Translations under genes and position numbers: made by a program
The notes under the pieces: generated by a model
What the model was told of the DNA's origin: nothing
Database searches by the model: none
Seen by the model: only the letters and a program-made list of their open reading frames with translations
In this document: one piece after another, positions 56,459-64,000 of the stretch
Layout: each line of letters starts with the position of its first letter
Position numbering within the stretch: position 1 is the stretch's first letter
Source of the DNA: Pachyseris speciosa
Lineage: Eukaryota; Cnidaria; Anthozoa; Scleractinia; Pachyseridae
Length of the DNA: 64,000 nt
Assembly: GCA_016490735.1 (NCBI GenBank)
Contig: JAEMWC010000622.1
Location: 417,501-481,500 of the forward strand
Direction: 5' to 3'

Positions 56459-57393
56459 CTAAAAAAACAAAGATTTGTTAAAGTAAGCAAAAAGGGACAA
56501 CATGTGTAAGAAAAGTCATGCTTGGAGTTTTTCAGGATTTTTTCTTGGCAAACAGCGTAGGCCTTAGAAACAGTTTCTGTCGCTAGTATATCATATTCAA
56601 TCTTGCTGCTCTTTCACAGGCTTAAACTTACTGCATAGACTAAGCAATCATTACTGGAATAGCAAGGGAGGAGTGCAATGTCCTATTTCATCCCTAATAA
56701 TATACATAAATAAATTACTCGATTCTGATTGGCTAAGAGAAATGCAGTTTTTAGGAAACACGATGCAGAAAACAGGTACTTCAGTGCAGAAAAAAGGTAA
56801 TTCAGTGCAAAAAAGAGGTAAACAACAGACGATTCTGATTGGTTAATTAACAAAGGAACTAAAATTGAGCCAATCGAACGCAGCCTTTGAATGGCGCAAA
56901 GCTGCAAGCGACTCTACGAGCGAAAACAATGGCTGGTTTTTTGAGCAGGTTTTCTTTCTTTGTGACCGCAATAACAGCAGAGAAGCTGCAAAACAGCTCT
57001 AAAAAGAAGAAACGGCTGCGAAAAACACTGTATTGTAGCTGTCTGTTTGGAAACAGTGGTGTCCAGAGAAGGGAATTACCAACGTAATTGGAACTACGAG
57101 TCCGTTGAATTCAACACTACACTGGAGTGACGCCGAGATTAATAAACAAACAAGGACAAACAAGGCGAAGATAACGAACTAGAAAGCCTGAAGGTAATGA
57201 TTACAGCGCTTGATAGACACTTAGCAAACAAAGTAGGCTTATAGCTACAGCCTGTAATTGTTTAGCCAGTTTTTACAGCTAAAAACGTTTTGAAAACATT
57301 GAGAAAACTGTTGTTTTGATTCACCTTAGCTTCGTTGCGTTGCTTCTGCAAAGTTAAGAAGCTATCTCGCAATTTTTTCATGTGTATTATTAA

Positions 57394-57401
57394 GTAATCA
57401 C

Positions 57402-57437
<36 letters not shown>

Positions 57438-57492
57438 TTGTAAATTTTTCCAAAGACCACAAATTGCACTCGCCCGTTTTGTGAGTCTTTGA

Positions 57493-57528
<36 letters not shown>

Positions 57529-57546
57529 TCGAAATCATGTGATTAC
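57394..57546. mobile_element. Hairpin MITE
   Basis: Arms gtaatcacatgattt..gtgcaatttggaataaataagcac and the complement with a 16-nt loop region. Non-coding, in a receptor intron. Confidence 0.7.
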
Positions 57547-58032
57547 CTATACAAACGATACAAAAGTGACTTACGACCCCAAGTGAACAGCCAAATATCC
57601 CTATAGTGTATAACTTTGAGATTAACTAAAAAGTGCGCTTTCGGGGGAAAAAAGGGAAAAAAAAGATTTCGAACGTAACATCGATTAGAAGACCAAGAAT
57701 ATATAAGTTCAAACTTTTAGTTAAACTCCGTTGAAGTTGGTGTACCTAAAAGTTGTTGTCTTCTGACTTTGTTTTTTCTTCACCTCAGCTCTTGGTGAAA
57801 CCCAAATTTGCGCTCAAATTCTGTGTGACTTTTTTTACGCGTTTGTCATCCGTATCGCGTATTAAGCTTGGATACCAAAATATTACCTTCATTAGGCAAA
57901 TAAAGGGCCCAAATAGGTTAAATTATACCTATATGGATGAGTACTAAATACGATCTATGCATTAAAACATGACATACACAAACATAATTCATCAAATATG
58001 ATTCATCTCATTTGATAAAAGTGAGGACAGAC

Positions 58033-59997
58033 CTGTTTTCAACCAAAATAAATTTTTAGCTTTCATCGGTTTTTCTTCACGACCGTTTGGAAACTTTATT
58101 CCCACGGAAAGATGGTCCATCAGCAGCACCTCTCGCATGTAAACCTCTATGCCGTAAAGACGACAACGAGAAAGAAATGTAGGCTTTGACGTTTGCTTGC
58201 TGGCTACCCTAAACAGAAATCAAACTTTCATGAAGTTAATTAATGTCATAAGATCCAGCGTTTTGATTGGTCTAAACGAGTTTGCGATTAACGGATGGAT
58301 GATCGAATGACTTCAAAATCCGAAGAAAGAACAATTTTATATAGTAATCTATTCACGTTCATACGACGTGCAGTATCAGAGTTAACTCACGATCAAATGG
58401 AATCTGCTTGTTAAGGTGCACCCAACCCAAACTATTTTTTCCGATAATATAACACTTTGCACCTATTTCAAAATATTTCCAGTTTTGGACATTTTATGGG
58501 CTTCAAAACTTACGATAAGGTAAGTATCATTTGGTACACGACCGAGTCAGAAGGGGCGTGGGTTTATTTCTGGTTTGACGTGATGTTTACAGAGACTTAC
58601 CGCGATGCAAAACAGTTTGTGACGTCAAATCAGGAATAAACCCATTCCCGGTCTTTTACTAGCTCGGTCGTGTGACAGATGATGGCTAAATTTCCTAACT
58701 TTTACATCCTATAAAAAGTCAAGATTTGGTTTTTGAACAAGACGCTATGCGTTTCGAACAGGAGAAAATATTTATTTTAGTGAAAAAATAGTGTGGGGTT
58801 AGGTGCAATTTAAAGAAAGAACCAAAAGAACATTAGAAGCCTGTGTACCTATCCCATTCTAGTGGCTCCAGCCTATTGTTATCGTTGAGCTTTATCAATA
58901 GTTTAGGTTCGGTGATTGCAACGGATCTACTCTCGCTTGAATTGTTGAGGTCCCCGGTGTCGTATATCCATAACTCACATTCGTGATCGCACGTCATGTA
59001 AAACGTGTGATTGCCACTCTCGTTAACCTGGGGAGATATGTGTGATGAGCAAATGAGCGCAAAGCAGGAAAACCGTAACAAAAACAACCGCGGGTACAAT
59101 AAATTTCAATCTAATTATTGTTCTAATATAATGGGTGAGAAATTACTCCTTAATTTTGGCGCGAAATGTCAGCGTTAATTTGTGCTCAGTTCACATATGA
59201 AAATGATTTCCAGAATTGCTATGGCAACGTTTTCTATATCTCAGTGCTAATATGGCGGCCAGGTTAAATATATTACGGATGTGTTTGCCATCTCTCAAGG
59301 TTTAACTTTGTACGTTTTCACTGGAATTTCATCTACAATCACCGTCACAATTGTTGAAACACTAGCTCCCTATTTCCCCTCCTTCCACTTCAATGTTGAT
59401 TTTCTAGAGTTTAGATCTATAGCAAACATGTGAAATGAACATTCGTTGAGAAAATCAACATTGGAGGGGGTGAGATGTGGACGTGAAATGTGACGCTTTT
59501 TTCAAGTGTTACAAGTAATTTGTGACCATGATTGTAGGTTAGTTTGTCCTGCCCATATAATAAACTTTTAGCAACTCATACTTCAAAACATCTTTACACG
59601 AAGTCAAATTAAAAAATAGTCACCAATGGGGTCTTGCAAAAAATTCCTCACTGCAACATTCTTGAAATTTTGCTAAAATTTCGCGAGACTATCCGCCAAC
59701 GCTACTCGTTTTACTCGTCCTTCTTCCAACCTCCCGGAAAAAGAAAAGTTTAAGTCCTTGGAAAAAGGCAATAGCAAATTCTTGAGTATTTTAATTTTAC
59801 CTTCATATAAGCAGTTAGTTTTTGAGCGTAGTAGCTTCCAAAGTTGCTTGGTGCATCCATGGCTGAGATGACATGCCAGAACTTTCTTTGACTTTTGAAA
59901 AGATCCCACGTTCTTAGTATGTCGGGGCTTCCACCATCATCTTCGTTACTTGTATACCAAACTTCACGAAGGACTCCACTTGCATTCGTTGGTGACT
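58033..59997 (-). CDS. Receptor: PA14-like domain (three exons)
   Basis: Exons 59997-59801 (phase 1 to 0): GVLREVWYTSNEDDGG...FKSQRKFWHVISAMDAPSNF then YAQKLTAYM. 59027-58849 (0 to 2): VNESGNHTFYMTCDHECELW then IYDTG...LEPLEWDR. 58208-58033 (2 to 1): YGIEVYMREVLLMDHLSVGI then KFPNGREEKPM. These match PA14/fibrocystin-type modules: a Gly-Trp start, the YTFYxxCDDECELWL strand, EWDR...YYIEVLxKE and DHLSVGVxxPxG. The glycan/Ca2+-binding Asp pair of PA14 lectins would sit at CDHEC; here His replaces the usual second Asp. All junctions are in frame. Confidence 0.8.
58415..58808. mobile_element. MITE with TGCACC(C/T)AACCC ends and a central hairpin
   Basis: Left gtgcacccaacccaaactatttttt and right end (complement cacctaaccccacactatttttt) are inverted. 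The centre is a hairpin with CGACCGAG...CTCGGTCG and TGACGTCA-like arms. A truncated copy is at 41925-42213. The flanks contain TTAA, a possible target motif. Confidence 0.65.
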
Positions 59998-61491
59998 CTA
60001 AAAATATTTGGCTTTATTGAAAGCTTATCAAAACTAAAACTAAAAAATGGGAAAACCCAAATCCGGATTCTTGAATCCAAAAACGGATTTTTCGTTTCTT
60101 TACTAAAATCTAAAAATGGAATATGAATCTAAAGAATCCATCCTCCGAGTGGATATATTAGATCAAATCTAAATCAGGATTTTTAGGATTTATGATCCAT
60201 GCGTTTATTTGGGTATGGATCGGCAAAAAGGACATTTGGCAAGCGGTCTTCCTGTAAAAATACGAGGCCTGGAAGCACAGGTCCGCCACCTTCCTGTCGT
60301 ATTTTCATGATCATGAACGATCAAGGTAAGCTTTCAGTGCCATTTTATTTCCAGAAAATTGCCCAAAAATTCGATAGAAAGTCATGAATAATCAGAAAAG
60401 CTTCGCTGCTGCACAAATTATATAAATTTTGGACGACTGAAATTGATTTCAAACGCAAATCGCAGCAATTTGATATTTAAAATAATGTCACGGAAAGTAA
60501 ATAATATTTTTTATGTTAACCTTGTATTATTGTCATAATGGTCCCTCTGCAATCTGCAGGGCAATACTGGTCGCGTTTAGTGGAGTGGTGAGAGGAAAAT
60601 AAAAATAATCCGAAAATGAATTTTTCGTTTCTTTGATCGTCACGAATCTGTATAATCTTGGATCAGAAATCCAATCTAGGATTTTTCCAAAGAAACGCAC
60701 CCTCTTTGTAACGCTATTCATTCGAGCAAAGTTTCACCACCACGTGAAAACTATGACGTCATAGAATGCTGTTTTTAATTAGATGCCATATTAAATTATT
60801 TATTTCCTAAACAGTAAACTAAATTGAACCAAAGGAATTTAAATAGATACATAAATACTAACATAAACCGATAAACTTAAGATAAAAATGATACAAAGTA
60901 AGCACCCCTTAAAAACATTTAAACATTGTCAGCATTTTGACCAATTGCAACACGCCAGAGTGGTCTCACAGCATTTGTTGTCAACGAACACCAAATTAAT
61001 AAGACTTCCAGTAATAAAGGCCTATGCCCAAAATATCCAGAATATCTTCAGATATTTTGAAACTAATTATTCTTTCCATCACTGGCCTATGACTCGAAAA
61101 AATCGGTTGCCACATTACCGCGTCAGAACGTGTCAGAAACGCGTTGAAAAGCCAGTTAAAGCTGCCACTTTCCGTTATAAAAAATCGCTAGCGAGACATT
61201 CTTCGAACTGAACTCGAAGCAAAAACCTGCAATCTCGGCCACTGACCTTGAAGCGTTGATTCAGCCAAAAAAGAGAGTTTAGAATGAGATAGCAGTGAAT
61301 GGGGGATTGTGGGGCTTCAAGGAATTGTGTTCAGGAACGAAGCCATCCTCAGCCATTATTAGCAAACACGCCGATAGTTTGATTACGAAGAATCACTACA
61401 ATTTGATTTTTAATGTTATAATTAATACCTAAGTACAGGATCAAATTGAAAGCTACCAATGGCGGAGTGAGACAGTACGTACATGTCTTAC
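59998..61491. other. Intron with AATCCGGATT-type repeats, otherwise nothing recognised
   Basis: Between the galactose-binding-like and PA14-like exons. 60050-60200 and 60590-60700 share GGATTTTTCGTTTCTTT-type repeats (probable MITE ends). No further exon with good splice borders is seen. Confidence 0.4.
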
Positions 61492-61780
61492 CTAATCCCA
61501 AAACTGTTACAAGACATGACACCAGCGTAGTATTGGCGCCGCGTGGAACAGTGACGTGTAGAAAGTCTCCTTTAAACGGTGGAAGACAATCGTATTCCAA
61601 ATTTGGGTTGGAGTGTTCATTCCTTTGACACAAGAGACGATGTCTGGTACCCCCTCCATCACGTGACCAAACAGACAATATTAGAGGTCTTTCATTCACC
61701 ATGTCCTTCATGTTTTCAATTTTAACTTTGTAGATGAAGAATTCTTTAGCCAGTTGAATTTTGAGCCAAGGATCCGATTC
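61492..61780 (-). CDS. Receptor: galactose-binding (F5/8C or fucolectin-like) exon
   Basis: Exon 61780-61492 (289 nt, phase 0 to 1): ESDPWLKIQLAKEFFIYKVK then IENMKD...RPLILSVWSRDGG and LLCQRN...YDCLPPFKGDFLHVTVPRGA then SCLVTVLGL. The PW..IxL....I..VxIxN start, Cys pair and GxFLxVxVP...LxxCLVxV end match the C-terminal two-thirds of F5/8C/F-type lectin domains. The N-terminal part should be in an upstream exon, not found before 64000. It is the first exon I can assign to the receptor, whose signal peptide lies beyond the window. Confidence 0.75.
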
Positions 61781-61944
61781 CTGTAGATGAATGGATGTTA
61801 AAAGAAATTTATAACAATTTAACACCCTCGAAACTACTGGATGATTGTGAAGATAGAGAGATGGTAAGTTTGTAGTTTGGTAAATGAATGAAAGATGTTA
61901 TTTATTCAAAACTGTCACGTGCAAAGTAGGAAAGTTCGAATTCC

Positions 61945-62020
61945 ACTAGTTATCCTAACAGGAGTCGAACCTGTGACATTCCAAAACTCAGAGTTCACAT
62001 GCTCTACCACTGAATTCAAT
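61945..62020 (-). repeat. tRNA-like repeat
   Basis: On the minus strand, CAGTGGTAGAGCATGTGAAC and ACAGGTTCGACTCCTGT (perfect T arm). Part of the D arm and the acceptor stem are not convincing, so I treat it as a tRNA-derived repeat. Confidence 0.5.
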
Positions 62021-62510
62021 TCAATTCTTTTATTCATTCACACTATAAAGGGCATTTAAATACGATTTTTATAAATAAAGCATTAAGAAGTGTTAAGCCG
62101 TTAAGGAGTAAATTTATATTTGAGCGGTGGCAGTAGTAGCGAAAGCTTTCTGGTTGGACACCGCCATGGTCAAGTAAATGGCAGCACAAGAAATTAAATA
62201 TTCAGCTAAGTTAGACTGCATACGTTCTATTTATGTTACCAAATAAAGAAAACAGCAAAATGAAGTCAGTCAGCAAAATCAAATTAATTAACAGCAGCAG
62301 CGACAAAATCAAGTTTGATTACGCAGGAGATAGTCACCGGGCGACTGGAGACTCGTGAGAGCTTAGCTTGAAGCCTCCTGAGTACAGTTGAAAAAAAAAT
62401 AAACGGGGTACTTCAGAAAATGTGCCTCTAAATCTTAGGTCTCGTTCATATAAAAGTCAATTTAATCGTTTTAAGAAATATTTTAGAGCTATACTCAAAG
62501 AAGAATCGGT

Positions 62511-62645
62511 GTATACATGTAACAAGCAAGGTTTATACTACGGGAGAAATGTTGACTCTGCGAGACACCAACATCACCGGTCATGTTGGTGTCTCGCAGA
62601 GTCAACATTTCTCACGTAGTATCAGCCTTGCTTGTTACATGTATA
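62511..62645. repeat. Hairpin element
   Basis: Arms acatgtaacaagcaagg...gactctgcgagacaccaaca and the complement around a short loop near 62578, about 135 bp. Confidence 0.7.
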
Positions 62646-62927
62646 TTCAGATTTTTTTTCGGCTAATTAATCTCTTGTAAATCCTGCGTTGTACAGCGTT
62701 ATCGTTGGCGGTCCTTTGCTTATTACTTTCACTTCAAAGAAGAATGCTAAAGTTTACAACACTTATTTAGTTGCTACCTTACTCAAGGCATGGCATGCAA
62801 TTTAAGGTCACTACCTCACTCTTTCGTCTTTTCTAAAACAATATGCTATTTATCCTGCGACCTAAGAACAACGTGCAAATATGGTCCCGCATTAATTAAT
62901 TGTACGATCATAGACACCTACAGACCG

Positions 62928-63165
62928 CCGACCGGTTAGCTCAGTTGATAGCGCACTGGACTACCCTGCGGGAGGTCGCGGGTTCAAACCCCGGCCGGAC
63001 GAAAACTTAGGGTCTTTAAATAATTGAGGAGAAAGTGCTGCCTTTGTAATGGCATCTACAGGTGGTTAGACTCTCTATTCTTCTCGGACAAGGACGATAA
63101 ACCTAGACCCTGTCTCATAGTACTTTCACTTGTTATATAATTATAATAATCTGACCCACTAGAGA
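62928..63165 (+). mobile_element. tRNA-derived SINE, copy 2
   Basis: Head CCGGTTAGCTCAGTTGATAG and GGTTCAAACCCCGG (A and B boxes) with an unpairable anticodon arm. The body GAGGAGAAAGTGCTGCCTTT is shared with the minus-strand copy at 4530-4985. It lacks the CT tract. Confidence 0.75.
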
Positions 63166-63189
63166 CGTAACAAATCTTTGGCAACGGTT

Positions 63190-63236
63190 ATCATCATAAT
63201 CATCATCACCATCACCATCACCATCACCATCATCCA
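63190..63236. repeat. (ATC)n microsatellite
   Basis: Runs of CATCAC/ATCATC following the SINE. Confidence 0.85.
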
Positions 63237-63263
63237 CTTTTCTTAAGGGCCGGGTTATCGCGA

Positions 63264-64000
63264 TGGGTGCCCTTTTATAAACAAAGTCTTCACCGTTCCA
63301 TTACTTTTCTTAAAAGTCTGGTAGTGCCGAGGAGCGTGGTATTTTGTATTAGCTCCAAAGGTGTACTTACACCAATGCAGCTGAGGTAGCTCTCCGGTCT
63401 CTTTGGAACAGTCCCCAACGTCCCCATAACTGCTGGCAACACCTTCGCTCGAACTTTCCACATTTTCCCAATCTCTCTTGCTAAGTCTTGATATTTTGCT
63501 ATTTTTTCTTCTTCCTTTTTCCTCACAGCAGTATCCACTGGGATACCGACATCAATTATCTGGCAAGTCTTCTCTCTTGTTGACAACCACCAAATCAGGC
63601 CTCCTTGCTTTGATATCATGGTGGTCTGGATGTTACAGTCCCATATTACCTGTAGTAGTCATTTTTCAGGGCACTCCCTGGCACATGTTCAAACCATTTG
63701 TCCCCTCGCTGATTTAAGCCGCATTTTTTTTCCTGCCAAACTACAACGTACTGCTATGCCTTCTCTTGTACTCAGCCTGGGCTAGTTTGGGCATCCGCTC
63801 ACAATATGGATAACGGTTTTATTTGCCTGATGACACATTATGCACTCAGGATTTTCTTGGGTCTTGTCCATTTTTGCTTTATCTGGTTTGTTCGTATTGC
63901 CTGGTCTTGAGCAGCAATGATCAGGGATTCTGTCTCCCTCTTAAGGTCACCCCTTTTCAGCTGTGACCTGGTCTTATCATTGATCTCATTATCCACTTGC
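63264..64000 (-). pseudogene. Retrotransposon 3' coding remnant, cut by the window edge
   Basis: The minus frame 63619-63264 reads CQIIDVGIPVDTAVRKKEEE then KIAKYQDLAREIGKMWKVRA and LPAVMGTLGTVPKR...LGTTRLLRKVME, ending in a stop. Upstream, broken frames give QLKRGDLKRETESLIIAAQD then QAIRTNQIK, and IMCHQANKTVIHIVSGCP (a C..C...H....C knuckle). This order (RETESLI..AQDQAIRTN, zinc knuckle, IIDVxxPxDxRV, KYQDLxxE, VVVGxLGxVPK, LLGTxRILRKVL) is the familiar C-terminal end of many metazoan non-LTR-type elements. Stops around 63720-63840 show decay. Confidence 0.75.

Overview
The window is eukaryotic: short phase-compatible exons with GT-AG borders, introns full of SINEs, foldback elements and microsatellites, and animal extracellular modules (LRR, 7TM, CUB, MAM, pentraxin, FN2, LDLa, PA14). 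The repeat content and the mosaic receptor suggest a cnidarian, most likely an anthozoan such as a stony coral. That organism call is inference, since no marker gene is present.

Layout. Bases 1-3609 (minus strand) hold exons of an unrecognised gene running off the left edge. Bases 5469-6290 (plus) hold a decayed class A GPCR. From 7540 to at least 61780 the minus strand carries about 41 exons that I read as one very large receptor gene. N- to C-terminal they encode a galactose-binding/F5-8C-like module, a PA14-like module with associated Cys-rich exons, a MAM domain, LDLa-like modules, two MAM domains, two FN2 domains, an unclassified Cys module, a pentraxin domain, a MAM-like module, CUB, LRRNT, eight LRR exons, a relaxin-receptor-type hinge, a class A 7TM domain and a three-exon cytoplasmic tail. 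Splice phases agree from exon to exon except at one gap (about 52.1-56.0 kb) and one 1-nt frameshift (about 50.7 kb).

The introns are a mobile-element collection. The main items are: (i) two tandem/inverted arrays carrying hammerhead ribozymes (36765-37745 and 48882-49336), with 15-16 bp target-site duplications, as expected of retrozymes; (ii) a Penelope-like GIY-YIG remnant (53.2-53.85 kb) whose 3' end carries its own hammerhead-like core, a plausible relative of the machinery that moves retrozymes; (iii) a 5.8 kb TIR transposon (18025-23817) with a decayed multidomain protein (Cys/His N-terminus, XPG-like acidic motif, CXC C-terminus); (iv) a 4.9 kb TIR element (40135-44996) with a DDE integrase, an OTU-like protease and an F-box-like segment; (v) a 7.1 kb foldback element (31817-38925) with kilobase arms, itself hit by a palindromic element and by the larger ribozyme array; (vi) several tRNA-derived SINE families and many hairpin MITEs; (vii) the 3' part of a retrotransposon at the right edge.

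Several insertions lie within 10-40 bp of receptor splice sites, so element ends may supply part of the splicing signals. All calls come from reading the sequence; no similarity search was run.
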